DNA of 64,000 nt from Prevotella jejuni (GTDB taxonomy: Bacteria > Bacteroidota > Bacteroidia > Bacteroidales > Bacteroidaceae), in the NCBI RefSeq assembly GCF_900187995.1, contig NZ_FZNZ01000012.1, forward strand, positions 1-64,000, in the 5' to 3' direction. Each line of letters opens with the position of its first letter. The first letter of the stretch is position 1. Below, one piece after another: positions 43,421-52,690 of this stretch. Both the position numbers and the translations under genes were made by a program. The notes beneath the pieces are model-generated. The model did not search any database. It had not been told where the DNA came from and worked only from the letters and a program-made list of their open reading frames with translations.

Positions 43421-44887
43421 ATGTGTAAAGATAAGATATCAACAGAAGAGAGCTCTTTGAAGGAGAAAGCTATAAATGGTGTCAAGTGGACCTTTGTGGA
43501 TCAAGTGGGATCCTTAGGTATTAGTTTTATTGTGGGAATTGTTTTAGCCCGTTTGCTTGAACCATCAGAGTATGGATTAATAGGTATGGTTACTATTTTT
43601 ACAGCAATAGCTACAGTCTTTACAGATAGCGGTTTTGGTCAAGCTATGGTACGCAAATCAGACTTAACAGAAGAAGATAAACTTACTGCATTTTGGTTTA
43701 GCAGTAGTATGGGTTTATTTATATACATATTACTTTTTTTTTCAGCACCTTATGTTGCCATCTTTTATAAAGAATCACAACTTACTAGTATTTTACGTGT
43801 CACAAGTATCCCTATTTTATTTAGTGGGTTACTTACCATTCCAAATATAATCTTTACACGTGAGATTAACTTTAAAGTAATAACTAAAATATCTATTTCT
43901 AGAGCAATAATAAGTGGTTGTGTTGGAATATATATGGCTATAATGGGTTATGGTGTTTGGGCACTTATTGTTCAGAATCTTATTTCATATCTTATAGCAA
44001 TCATATTATTTAACTATTTTTGTCGATGGAAAATAAAGATTATTTTTAGTAAGACCAGTTTTCACTATTTATGGGGCTTTGGTAGTAAGATGCTTATATC
44101 AAGTCTCTTAAATACAATATATAATAATTTATATCAGATTGTTATTGGGAAATTCTACTCAGCAGCAGACTTAGGACAATATCAGCGGGGACAAAGCTAT
44201 TCAGGACTCTTTTCAAATACTTTAACGCAAGTGGTACAACGTGTTAGTTTTCCAACGTTAAGTAAAATACAAAATGACGCAGAGCGTCTGAAATATGGAT
44301 ATCAAAAAATTATTAAGATGTCGATGTTGGTATCTTGTTTAGGAAGTATGGCATTAGCTGCAATGGCAAAACCACTAATTGTTGTTCTTATTGGTGAGAA
44401 ATGGATGCAAGCTGCGGATTATCTTCAGATTATAAGTTTAGGGGCTTTACTTTATCCAGCACATGCCATAAATCTAAATGTGCTGACAGTTATGGGGCGT
44501 TCTGATTTATTTCTTAAGATTGAAATAATAAAAAAAATCATCGGCATTTTCCCTATTGTAATTGGTATCTTCTTTGGTATTAAAGTTATGCTTTGGGGTG
44601 GTGTAATAAGTAGTTTTTTGTGCTTTGCCGTGAATGCCCACGAATCTAAAAAACTTATAAATTACTCCTTTGAAGAGCAATTTCGAGATATAATTCCTTT
44701 CATAGTAATTTCGTTATTCATTGCTGCTTTTGTTTATTGTATATCATTACTATCAATATCGTTAGGTCTAGTAATAATATTGCAAAGTGTTTTATTTTTT
44801 AGTCTCTCGTATTGTTATTTTCAATTAACAAAAAATGTAGAATTTCTAGAACTAAAAAAAATAATTATTAATTCCTTAAGAAAATGA
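43421..44887 (+). CDS. Polysaccharide flippase (Wzx/WzxC-type)
   Basis: The 488-residue integral membrane protein has about 12-14 helices of the PST/MOP superfamily, which moves undecaprenyl-linked repeat units to the periplasm. LKEKAINGVKWTFVDQVGSLGISFIVGIVLARLLEPSEYGLIGM near the start is the typical signature, and a central GKFYSAADLGQYQRGQSYSGLFS resembles WzxC/TuaB. A T9 run at 43734-43742 could permit slippage. It starts 58 bases after the preceding gene and overlaps the next by four (ATGA). Confidence 0.93.
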   Translation: MCKDKISTEESSLKEKAINGVKWTFVDQVGSLGISFIVGIVLARLLEPSEYGLIGMVTIFTAIATVFTDSGFGQAMVRKSDLTEEDKLTAFWFSSSMGLFIYILLFFSAPYVAIFYKESQLTSILRVTSIPILFSGLLTIPNIIFTREINFKVITKISISRAIISGCVGIYMAIMGYGVWALIVQNLISYLIAIILFNYFCRWKIKIIFSKTSFHYLWGFGSKMLISSLLNTIYNNLYQIVIGKFYSAADLGQYQRGQSYSGLFSNTLTQVVQRVSFPTLSKIQNDAERLKYGYQKIIKMSMLVSCLGSMALAAMAKPLIVVLIGEKWMQAADYLQIISLGALLYPAHAINLNVLTVMGRSDLFLKIEIIKKIIGIFPIVIGIFFGIKVMLWGGVISSFLCFAVNAHESKKLINYSFEEQFRDIIPFIVISLFIAAFVYCISLLSISLGLVIILQSVLFFSLSYCYFQLTKNVEFLELKKIIINSLRK

Positions 44888-46029
44888 TTAGATTAGTACA
44901 TGTCATAAAAGATAATAAATTTATTAATAGTACATATGAGGTATTCAACTCCTTAAGTAGAACAGATTTGATTTGTAAATACGTTTTTATTACACAGGAT
45001 AGACAATATACTTTCAAAAATCTAAAAGAAATTGTTTCAAGTATTGATGTATTGCATGAATCTGAGTTCTTAGATTATCTCAACCAAAATTCAATAAATG
45101 CTATTATGCTTCATGGATTGAATTTGGTGGATACTTTACCTTATATAAACAATAGTATAAAGATTTTCTGGTTTGCATGGGGATATGATATATATTCTTA
45201 TCCTTCGCACAATCCTTTTATTCCATTAAAGCTTTATAAACCTTTAACAAAAAGATATTCGAGAGATACTTTTCTCAATCAGTTAAGAATTTTGCATGGA
45301 AAATTTGATACTTTGTGTAAATATAAAAAAATAAAGCGTGCTATAAGTAGAATTGATTATTTTTCAGGTATTATTCCTGATGAATATATGCTAATGAAGA
45401 AAAATCATTATTTCAAAGCTAAAGAGGTTGTTTTTAATTATTTCTCTATAGATGATGTCTCATATGATGATATTAACCAACCTTACTGTGGAGGTAATGC
45501 TATTCAGGTCGGTAACTCCGCAAATCCAACAAATAATCATATAGATTTATATAAGTCTATTTCAAAGCTTAATTTAGATAACACAAAAGTATATTCATTC
45601 TTAAGTTATAGTGGTCCCCAATTTTATATAAATAATGTAGAGAAATATGGTGAAAAGTTCTTTGGATCAAACTTTGTAGCTATAACAGATTTCTTGTCTT
45701 ATTCTGAGTACACAAAAATCGTACAAGAATGTAGTGTTGTTGTTATGGGACATATTCGGCAGCAGGCTATGGGGAGTATATACACTTCTATTTGGTTGGG
45801 CTGCAAAGTTTTTTTATATGAAGATTCTATCGCATATAAATATTTAAAACGTCTAGGATTTCTAATTTTTACTATTGAAAAAGATTTAACAAAAAAGGGA
45901 ATAGAACGAACATTGTCGAATGCAGAAAAACTATATAATAGGAAAAAATATTTAGAATATCATTCTAAAGAAAAACATTTTGAAAATTTAAATAAGATAA
46001 TAGATTTGATAGATAATGTTACGAGTTGA
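44884..46029 (+). CDS. GT56-like fucosyl/N-acetylfucosaminyltransferase (WecF-type)
   Basis: The 381-residue protein resembles TDP-Fuc4NAc:lipid II transferase WecF (Glyco_transf_56). It starts with a DNKFI block and a small domain (about 1-150) with MLHGLNLVDTLPYINNSIKIFWFAWGYDIY. The later block CGGNAIQVGNSANPTNNHIDLYKSI (about 203-227), with its GNSANPTNNH donor loop, is the clearest family mark. VVVMGHIRQQAMGSIYTSIWLGCKVFLYED follows. It transfers an aminodeoxysugar; the actual sugar is unknown. It overlaps the next gene by 14 bases. Confidence 0.82.
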   Translation: MIRLVHVIKDNKFINSTYEVFNSLSRTDLICKYVFITQDRQYTFKNLKEIVSSIDVLHESEFLDYLNQNSINAIMLHGLNLVDTLPYINNSIKIFWFAWGYDIYSYPSHNPFIPLKLYKPLTKRYSRDTFLNQLRILHGKFDTLCKYKKIKRAISRIDYFSGIIPDEYMLMKKNHYFKAKEVVFNYFSIDDVSYDDINQPYCGGNAIQVGNSANPTNNHIDLYKSISKLNLDNTKVYSFLSYSGPQFYINNVEKYGEKFFGSNFVAITDFLSYSEYTKIVQECSVVVMGHIRQQAMGSIYTSIWLGCKVFLYEDSIAYKYLKRLGFLIFTIEKDLTKKGIERTLSNAEKLYNRKKYLEYHSKEKHFENLNKIIDLIDNVTS

Positions 46030-47167
46030 TAATAAGACATTAAAAGAATGTTGTGGTTGTACAGCATGTGTAATTTCATGTCCTTTTGGTGCTGTAAAAA
46101 TGGGCCCAGATGCGTTGGGGTTCAAATATCCAGTAATAAATAATGATCTATGTACAAATTGTGGTAAATGTTTTAAGGATTGTCAATTTGTAAAGTCCTA
46201 TAAAGGTTTTAATGATTTTGAGGAACCACTTGTATATGCTGCTCGATTTAAAGATGAAAAGAAATTAAGAGAAAGTCAAAGTGGTGGTGTGTTTTCTGCA
46301 ATTGCAGAAGCAATACTTGCAAGAGGTGGTGTTGTTTATGGTGTTGCTTATTCTGAAAACTATAAAATTAGTCATTGTAAAATAACAAAGAAAGAGGCGT
46401 TAAATTCTATAAAGGGCTCTAAATATGTACAGAGTAACTTGGATGGTATATTTTTAGATGTAATTAATGAATTAAAAAATGATAAGCTTGTTTTATTTTC
46501 AGGAGTACCTTGCCAAGTTGAAAACTTAAGGAAGCAAACAGAAAGACTTAAAAGAGGGAAATTGATAACTATTGATATATTGTGCCATGGCGTTGGGGCT
46601 CCAAAGGTGTGGGAGGATTATTTACATTATCTTGAAATTAAGTATTCTTCCTCTTTACAAAATGTAAATATGAGAAATAAGCTCTTAGGCTGGAAAGGTG
46701 GAATAGAAACATATACCTTTAAAAATAAAAAGAGGATTATAACAGAGTCTTACCTTTATCTCTATTTTTCGCATTACATCCAAAGAGAGAGTTGTTTTAA
46801 TTGTCCCTATACAAATTTAAAACGTGTAGGGGATATTTCATTAGGAGATTTCTGGCATTGGGAGAAAACATCACATCAAGAATTTAGGGATAATAAAGGA
46901 ATTTCTTTGGTTTTAATTAACTCGTCAATAGGAAAAGAAATATTTGAGGAAGTATCAGGTTCTTTAGAAATAATACCAAGTAATACCGAAGAGTGTATGC
47001 AAAATGTTTTAAGGAAAAGCGTAGAGCCAAATATTAAGCGTAATGTTTTTCTAAAAGACTATAATAAAAAAGGATTTAAATATGTAGCTTATAAATATGG
47101 AGATATGGGATTTATTTATAAAACAAAAATCTTCATTGCAAAGATTTTTTCAATGTTTAAACAATAA
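46016..47167 (+). CDS. F420-hydrogenase/dehydrogenase beta-subunit-like iron-sulfur protein
   Basis: The 383-residue protein has an N-terminal 2[4Fe-4S] ferredoxin domain, CCGCTACVISCPFGAV (about 12-27) and CTNCGKCFKDCQ (about 43-54). It is joined to the F420-hydrogenase beta domains (YAARFKDEKKLRESQSGGVFSA from about 75, and LVLFSGVPCQVENLRKQ, GDISLGDFWHWEK later). Such genes are nearly always next to polysaccharide pyruvyltransferase genes, as here (2-base gap). The redox partner and reaction in glycan synthesis are unknown to me. Six to eight cysteines outside the ferredoxin domain may bind another cluster. Confidence 0.88.
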   Translation: MLRVDNKTLKECCGCTACVISCPFGAVKMGPDALGFKYPVINNDLCTNCGKCFKDCQFVKSYKGFNDFEEPLVYAARFKDEKKLRESQSGGVFSAIAEAILARGGVVYGVAYSENYKISHCKITKKEALNSIKGSKYVQSNLDGIFLDVINELKNDKLVLFSGVPCQVENLRKQTERLKRGKLITIDILCHGVGAPKVWEDYLHYLEIKYSSSLQNVNMRNKLLGWKGGIETYTFKNKKRIITESYLYLYFSHYIQRESCFNCPYTNLKRVGDISLGDFWHWEKTSHQEFRDNKGISLVLINSSIGKEIFEEVSGSLEIIPSNTEECMQNVLRKSVEPNIKRNVFLKDYNKKGFKYVAYKYGDMGFIYKTKIFIAKIFSMFKQ

Positions 47168-47169
47168 TT

Positions 47170-48243
47170 ATGAAAATAGGAATTATTACTTTTCAATGTG
47201 CACATAATTATGGAGCAGTTTTACAAGCTTTTGGCCTAAAAGAAGTTCTAAAATCATCAGGTAACTCTGTGAATATAATTAATTATAGACCACCATATAA
47301 AATTAATTCATATCGTAAGTTTAATCCAAGAAATTGGTTGTCAAAAAATCCATATAAATGTATTATTCGTTTTTTTACAGAGATTATTGTTAAACCGACA
47401 AGAATTAAACGATGGTATGGTTTTGAGCATTTTATGAATAAATATTTGGATTTGTGTCCGTATGATAAAGATGATGATTATTCTGCTTTTCAAGCATTGG
47501 TATTAGGGAGTGATCAGATTTGGAATCCTGGTTTAACAGGTGGAAATTTTGATAAAGTTTATTTTGGTGGAAATGCTAAGTGTGACATTATTTCTTATGC
47601 TGCAAGCAGTAGATTTGATAGTTTAACGGAAGAACAAAAAGAGTTTTTTTCGAATGCGCTTCCTAAGTTAAAGCAAGTTAGTGTAAGAGAAAGTTCTCTA
47701 GCAAATTTATTGCAGCCTATAATTAACAAAAAAGTATTTACGGTTGTTGATCCAACTCTTTTGGCAGGGAAAGATATATTTGACAAAATAGCAATTTCTC
47801 CTAAAGAAAAGAAATATCTCCTTTTATATCAAATCGGTCAGTGGGACAAATTAAATGCGTTTACTGCTAAAATTGCTAGAAAATTAGATTTAGAAGTTAT
47901 AGAGATAGTATCACACCCTATGATGCCTAGAAAAGGTCGAATTCAAACGGCGTCTCCATGTGAGTTTATAGGGTATTTTAAGAATGCCTCTTTTGTAGTT
48001 ACAACATCCTTTCATGGTTTAGCATTCTCGCTTATGTATAATAAACAGTTTTACTGCTTAAAACAAAATACTAATGCCGATTTACGATTGTTATCTTTAC
48101 TAAATAAGCTAGGACTTAATAATCGTTTTTTAGAGCCAGACGAAGAACCAGCTTTTGATAATATTGATTTTCTTAGCGTTAATGACAAATTAGAAAAGGA
48201 GGTTCAATATTCTAAAGAATATTTGGATAATGCATTAAATTAA
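47170..48243 (+). CDS. Polysaccharide pyruvyltransferase family protein
   Basis: The 357-residue protein matches the PS_pyruv_trans family, which adds a pyruvate ketal to a sugar from phosphoenolpyruvate. Marks are the start KIGIITFQCAHNYGAVLQAF, LGSDQIWNPGLTGGNFDKVYFGG (about 114-136), SARES-like SVRESSLANLLQ, VDPTLLAGKD and the C-terminal VVTTSFHGLAFSLMYNKQFYCL (about 276-297), where the His sits in the FHG motif. It follows the iron-sulfur protein by two bases. Pyruvylation makes the surface glycan acidic; the acceptor is unknown. Confidence 0.9.
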   Translation: MKIGIITFQCAHNYGAVLQAFGLKEVLKSSGNSVNIINYRPPYKINSYRKFNPRNWLSKNPYKCIIRFFTEIIVKPTRIKRWYGFEHFMNKYLDLCPYDKDDDYSAFQALVLGSDQIWNPGLTGGNFDKVYFGGNAKCDIISYAASSRFDSLTEEQKEFFSNALPKLKQVSVRESSLANLLQPIINKKVFTVVDPTLLAGKDIFDKIAISPKEKKYLLLYQIGQWDKLNAFTAKIARKLDLEVIEIVSHPMMPRKGRIQTASPCEFIGYFKNASFVVTTSFHGLAFSLMYNKQFYCLKQNTNADLRLLSLLNKLGLNNRFLEPDEEPAFDNIDFLSVNDKLEKEVQYSKEYLDNALN

Positions 48244-48254
48244 AAAATAAAAAT

Positions 48255-49526
48255 ATGATAGAAAAGATTAAAATAGCTGTTATTGGCTTAGGTTATGTTG
48301 GTTTGCCTTTGGCAAGATTATTCTCAACCAAGTTTAAGACTGTTGGTTTTGATATGAATCAGAGTCGAGTAGATGCGTTAATGGCAGGTCATGATGCTAC
48401 ATTAGAAGTATCAGATGAGTTATTACAGTCTGCTTTGAAAAATGGATTTGTCTGTACAACTAATCTGGAGGATATTAAAGACTGTAATTTTTATGTTGTA
48501 GCTGTACCAACGCCTGTTGACGTAAATAATCGTCCAGACTTGAAGCCTCTCTGGGGTGCAAGCGAAACTGTAGGTAAAGTTATTTCTAAGGGCGATATTG
48601 TTGTTTATGAGTCAACAGTGTATCCTGGTGTAACTGAAGAAGAATGTTTACCAGTTGTCGAGAAAGTTTCTGGCTTAACATTTAACAAAGACTTCTTTGC
48701 TGGTTATTCTCCTGAGCGTATAAACCCAGGCGATAAGGAGCATACTGTAGAGAAAATTAAAAAGGTAACATCGGGTTCTACTCCTGAAATTGCAGCTTTG
48801 GTAGATAATGTGTATAATGCAGTTCTTATTAACGGAACACATAAAGCACCTTCTATAAAAGTAGCTGAAGCTTCAAAGATTATTGAAAACTCTCAACGTG
48901 ACGTTAATATTGCGTTTATGAATGAGTTAGCTAAGATCTTTAATGCAATGGGTATCGACACAAGAGATGTGATAGACGCTGCTGCTTCAAAGTGGAATTT
49001 CATTAAGTTGAATCCAGGTTTAGTTGGTGGTCATTGTATCAGTGTAGACCCTTATTATCTCATTCAAAAGGCACAGGTCTATGGAGTTTTGCCACGTATT
49101 ATGTCTGCTGCACGTAGATTGAATGATGGTATGGGAGATTACGTTGCAAATCAGACTATCAAAATGATGAATAAGAAGGGTGCACTCGTCAAAGATTCTA
49201 ATATCTTAATACTTGGAATCACCTTTAAAGAAAATTGTCCAGATATTCGTAATACGAAAGTTGTAGACATCTATTCTACACTATCAGAATATACCTCAAA
49301 TATTACTGTTTACGACCCATGGGCTAATGTTGATAGGGTGAAGAAGGAATATGGAATTGAAGCTGTTGAGGTCTTACCAAAAGATAAGAAATATGATGCA
49401 ATTATTCTCGCCGTATCTCATAAACAGTTTGCTGATACAAACTGGAGAAAGAAATTGAATGAGAATGGGGTTATTTATGATGTAAAAGGAATGCTCTCTC
49501 CTGATATAATAGATGCGAGATTATAA
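48255..49526 (+). CDS. UDP-N-acetylhexosamine/UDP-sugar 6-dehydrogenase (TviB/WbpO-like)
   Basis: The 423-residue protein oxidises C6 of a nucleotide sugar twice to a uronate. KIAVIGLGYVGLPLARLFS (6-24) binds NAD. VVAVPTPVDVNNRPDLKPL, VVYESTVYPGVTEEEC and FAGYSPERINPGDKEHTVEKIKKVTSGS follow. The catalytic cysteine lies in GGHCISVDPYYL (about 256-267). The sequence is closest in pattern to the TviB/WbpO group that makes UDP-GalNAcA rather than UDP-glucose dehydrogenase. Codon use here is less A+T-rich than in its neighbours. The product would supply a uronic acid to the repeat unit. Confidence 0.92.
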   Translation: MIEKIKIAVIGLGYVGLPLARLFSTKFKTVGFDMNQSRVDALMAGHDATLEVSDELLQSALKNGFVCTTNLEDIKDCNFYVVAVPTPVDVNNRPDLKPLWGASETVGKVISKGDIVVYESTVYPGVTEEECLPVVEKVSGLTFNKDFFAGYSPERINPGDKEHTVEKIKKVTSGSTPEIAALVDNVYNAVLINGTHKAPSIKVAEASKIIENSQRDVNIAFMNELAKIFNAMGIDTRDVIDAAASKWNFIKLNPGLVGGHCISVDPYYLIQKAQVYGVLPRIMSAARRLNDGMGDYVANQTIKMMNKKGALVKDSNILILGITFKENCPDIRNTKVVDIYSTLSEYTSNITVYDPWANVDRVKKEYGIEAVEVLPKDKKYDAIILAVSHKQFADTNWRKKLNENGVIYDVKGMLSPDIIDARL

Positions 49527-49569
49527 TAATCAACTATTAATATTTGTTAAATAAAAAATAGATTCTAAC

Positions 49570-50538
49570 GTGATAAAGTTGTCTTTTATAATTCCTGTTT
49601 ATAATGCAGAAGCATATTTAGAACGTTGCATTCAGACACTGTATATGCAAGATATATATGAGGAGGATTTTGAAGTTATTATGGTTAATGATGGCTCTAC
49701 GGATAATAGTTTTACCATTGCTCAAAAAATAGCAAATGAACATAAAAATATAAAACTCTTTACACAAGAAAATCAAGGATCTTCTGTGGCTAGAAATATT
49801 GCATTAAATAATGCTAATGGGAAATTCGTATCTTTTATTGATAGTGATGATTTTTTGATTCCTTATACTCTTAAGAATGTTTTGGAAATTGCTGAAAAAA
49901 ATCTAATAGATATATGTTCATTTAAGCTAATTGTTCAGACCCCTGTAGGAGACAAATTGGGTAGTGAACAAAATTTGCCTAAATTGAAAGTTATGACAGG
50001 TGAGGATGCTATAGTGAAAGGTGTTAATTTCTGGTCTGTATGTTCCTCTATTTTTTCTTTAGATTTCTTAAATCAGCATAATATTAGGTTTACAAACGGA
50101 ATTATTAGCCAAGATTCTGAATTTAATATGAGAGTATACCCTTTGGCAAAGCGTGTTATTTTTACTGATATTATAAGTTACTATTATTTTGATAATGTAA
50201 CATCTGCAACCAAAAGTAAAGACTATAAGAAAGTATTAAAGAAAATAGAGAGTTTAGTTTACATAGCTAATAGTACTAAACAAGTTGCATCGTTATTAAA
50301 ATCTCCATTCTTAAGAAATAATTATATACAACGTTCCAATTCTATGGTAATAGGACTACTTAAATTACTTATTGGCAATCCATATTCATTATCAAAAAAT
50401 ACTAAAAGGGATATTTTTGAAATGATAAAAGAAAAAAAGATATATCCTATTAAGGGGGGGACTTTGTCATGGAAATCTTCTCTGTTATTACCTATCTTTA
50501 ATAATGAAATACTGATAAAGGCAATGTTGCAAATATAA
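49570..50538 (+). CDS. Glycosyltransferase family 2, with a G7 tract
   Basis: The 322-residue protein has a GT-A fold. IKLSFIIPVYNAEAYLERCI (2-21), VMVNDGSTDNS (38-48), NQGSSVARNIALNNANGKFVSFIDSDDF (68-95) with the DSDD metal site, and a D-x-E-FN later (SQDSEFNMRVYPL). It starts with GTG at 49570. A run of seven G (50454-50460) encodes KGG about 27 codons from the end. It is an exception in this A-rich gene, so slippage there would replace the C-terminus. The donor and acceptor are unknown. Confidence 0.9.
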   Translation: MIKLSFIIPVYNAEAYLERCIQTLYMQDIYEEDFEVIMVNDGSTDNSFTIAQKIANEHKNIKLFTQENQGSSVARNIALNNANGKFVSFIDSDDFLIPYTLKNVLEIAEKNLIDICSFKLIVQTPVGDKLGSEQNLPKLKVMTGEDAIVKGVNFWSVCSSIFSLDFLNQHNIRFTNGIISQDSEFNMRVYPLAKRVIFTDIISYYYFDNVTSATKSKDYKKVLKKIESLVYIANSTKQVASLLKSPFLRNNYIQRSNSMVIGLLKLLIGNPYSLSKNTKRDIFEMIKEKKIYPIKGGTLSWKSSLLLPIFNNEILIKAMLQI

Positions 50539-50555
50539 CAACTTTAGAATTAATT

Positions 50556-51677
50556 ATGGAAAGAATACTAATTGATGCAACGATTATTCGCTTGAATGAC
50601 ATATATAAGAGCCTGCCGATTTATATTTTCAGATATCTTGATTCAATAGAAGAAGAGGAATATGGTAGATATAATATTTTAGTTTTAGATGAAGTTTTTG
50701 AATATATGAGACAAAGGTATTCTATGTTCGAATATATTGTATACAATCCGTATACATCTAAAATGTCTTCGAATAGAATTATTAGGTTTATTCAACGTTG
50801 TCGTTTATATAAAAGAACAGTAGAATGCAGTGGGTGTCAAATACTTTTTATACCAAATGATTTAGTAACATTCAGTTCCATAAAAACAACCTTAAAAAAG
50901 GTTACAGTGATACATGATATGAAGTCCATTAATAATAGGACAAGGTTTTCTATTGGTTTTATTATAAATTGGATATATTACCATCAGCTCTTGTCTAACT
51001 CTGATAAAATAATATCAATTTCTAAATTTACACGGGATGATATTTTAAAATTTTTCCCAAGAACAAATTTAGATAAGCTCCAAGTTATCTACAATAGTGT
51101 TGAAATATCAGCTAAAAAAAATGAGAATTGGAAAGACTCTTATAAAAACTATATTTTATTTGTAAATACGCTACTACCCTATAAAAATATAATGACTTTT
51201 TTGAATGCTTTCTATCTGATAAAAGATAAAATAAAGCAGAATATTATAATTGTAGGAAAAACAACAGAGTATTGGACTAATGAAGTCATACCATTTTTAG
51301 AACAAAAAGGGTTATTACATAGAGTTGTTCATCTGGAAAATATTTCTAATGCAGAACTTGTAAAACTTTATCAAGATGCTTCTCTTTTCGTAACAACATC
51401 TTTAAAAGAAGGATTTGGATATACTCCTATTGAAGCTGCTATGTGTGGATGTCCTGTCATATCTTCGAAGTGTGAAGCATTATTAGATACTACAAAGGAT
51501 TTATTATTTTATTATGAACCTGCGCAAGATGCTGGGGAACTTAGTAAGCAAATATGCTATGTTATAAATAATCCTCCATCAAAGAAAAAGTTAGATGATA
51601 TAGCTTATAAATATAGAGAAATTTATTCTCCTCAAAAGCAATATCGAAATTTTAAACAAATATTTAATTCTCTATAA
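50556..51677 (+). CDS. Glycosyltransferase, GT-B fold (family 4 type)
   Basis: The 373-residue protein has a GT4-like C-terminal half: ILFVNTLLPYKNIMTFLNAF (about 199-218), IIVGKTTEYW, VVHLENISNAELVKLYQDAS and TSLKEGFGYTPIEAAMCGCPVISS (about 285-308), with the E-x7-E motif. The N-terminal domain (about 1-180) contains IPNDLVTFSSIKTTLKKVTVIHD as the usual acceptor-side strand. No membrane segment is seen. It lies 17 bases after the GT2 gene and 5 before the acyltransferase. Confidence 0.88.
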   Translation: MERILIDATIIRLNDIYKSLPIYIFRYLDSIEEEEYGRYNILVLDEVFEYMRQRYSMFEYIVYNPYTSKMSSNRIIRFIQRCRLYKRTVECSGCQILFIPNDLVTFSSIKTTLKKVTVIHDMKSINNRTRFSIGFIINWIYYHQLLSNSDKIISISKFTRDDILKFFPRTNLDKLQVIYNSVEISAKKNENWKDSYKNYILFVNTLLPYKNIMTFLNAFYLIKDKIKQNIIIVGKTTEYWTNEVIPFLEQKGLLHRVVHLENISNAELVKLYQDASLFVTTSLKEGFGYTPIEAAMCGCPVISSKCEALLDTTKDLLFYYEPAQDAGELSKQICYVINNPPSKKKLDDIAYKYREIYSPQKQYRNFKQIFNSL

Positions 51678-51682
51678 CAGTT

Positions 51683-52690
51683 ATGCAGAACAATAACCGA
51701 CTATCAAACATTGAATTGCTTAGGCTCGTATCCATGTTTCTTGTTATGTTCTTTCATGTAACAGATGCAATTTCACAGAAAAATAATATTGCGGAGAATA
51801 GCATTGATGATATCATGCTTGCTACTTTTAGTAGCTTATCAATTATTTGTGTGGATATCTTTATTCTAATCTCAGGGTACTTCGGTATAACTTTCAAGAT
51901 GAAAGGGGTTATTAAACTTTTCTTTCAAATATTTTTCCTTTCATTATTAATTTATGGTATCTTATGCATTATAGGATATGCTACTTTTAATATAAAGGAT
52001 ATTTGGCATTGTACATTTGGAATATTTAGTATGTATTGGTTTGTTTGGGCATATATTCTCTTGTATATATTTGCTCCAATTTTGAATATTTTTGTTGAAA
52101 ATTCTACAAAAAAGGAGATGTCTACTTTTCTCATGTCATACTATATATTTGCGTTATATGTATATTGTACATTAAAGGTTGATATTGTTTTTTATAAAGG
52201 TTTTCACACTTTGGCTTTTATAGGGTTATACTTATTAGGTCGTTATATTAAAATATATACTCCTAAATGGTCTACGTACTCTTGGAAAAAAGATATTGGT
52301 ATTTATTTTATAAGTGCTTTTACTTCATTCCTTCTTATAGTAGTAATGAAAAATGTATCCAATAGTCCAGAATTGATATCTCAAAAATGTGGGAATTATA
52401 TTTCGCCTACAACTCTTGTTTCCTCTGTATTTTTCTTTTTAGCATTTACGAAGTTTAATTTAAAAAGCAAGTTTATAAATTACTGTGCATCTTCTGCATT
52501 TGCTGTATATATTTTACATCAACAATTTGATGCAAAAGCAATATTTTATAATTCTATAGGACTTTTCTATTCGTCGGTACCTATATACATTTTTTATCCT
52601 ATGATAATTTTGGGACTTGTTTTATTATTTATGGTGTTTATCGTTATTGATAAAGTAAGAATTTACGCTTATAATTTAATTTCCAGATGA
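51683..52690 (+). CDS. Acyltransferase family 3 membrane protein
   Basis: The 335-residue protein is an integral membrane O-acyltransferase (Acyl_transf_3), which usually O-acetylates glycans. NRLSNIELLRLVSMFLVMFFHVTDA carries the catalytic His in the FFHV segment near residue 22. About ten hydrophobic helices follow, with FILISGYFGI, YWFVWAYILLYIFAPILN and a final helix pair. A second member of the same family is at 56630-57685. It overlaps the next gene by four bases (ATGA). Confidence 0.92.
   Translation: MQNNNRLSNIELLRLVSMFLVMFFHVTDAISQKNNIAENSIDDIMLATFSSLSIICVDIFILISGYFGITFKMKGVIKLFFQIFFLSLLIYGILCIIGYATFNIKDIWHCTFGIFSMYWFVWAYILLYIFAPILNIFVENSTKKEMSTFLMSYYIFALYVYCTLKVDIVFYKGFHTLAFIGLYLLGRYIKIYTPKWSTYSWKKDIGIYFISAFTSFLLIVVMKNVSNSPELISQKCGNYISPTTLVSSVFFFLAFTKFNLKSKFINYCASSAFAVYILHQQFDAKAIFYNSIGLFYSSVPIYIFYPMIILGLVLLFMVFIVIDKVRIYAYNLISR

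Noticed and set aside
43734..43742. T9 tract in the flippase gene as a phase-variation site
   Set aside because: T-runs are common in this A+T-rich cassette, so the tract is not clearly unusual, unlike the G7 tract at 50454-50460.
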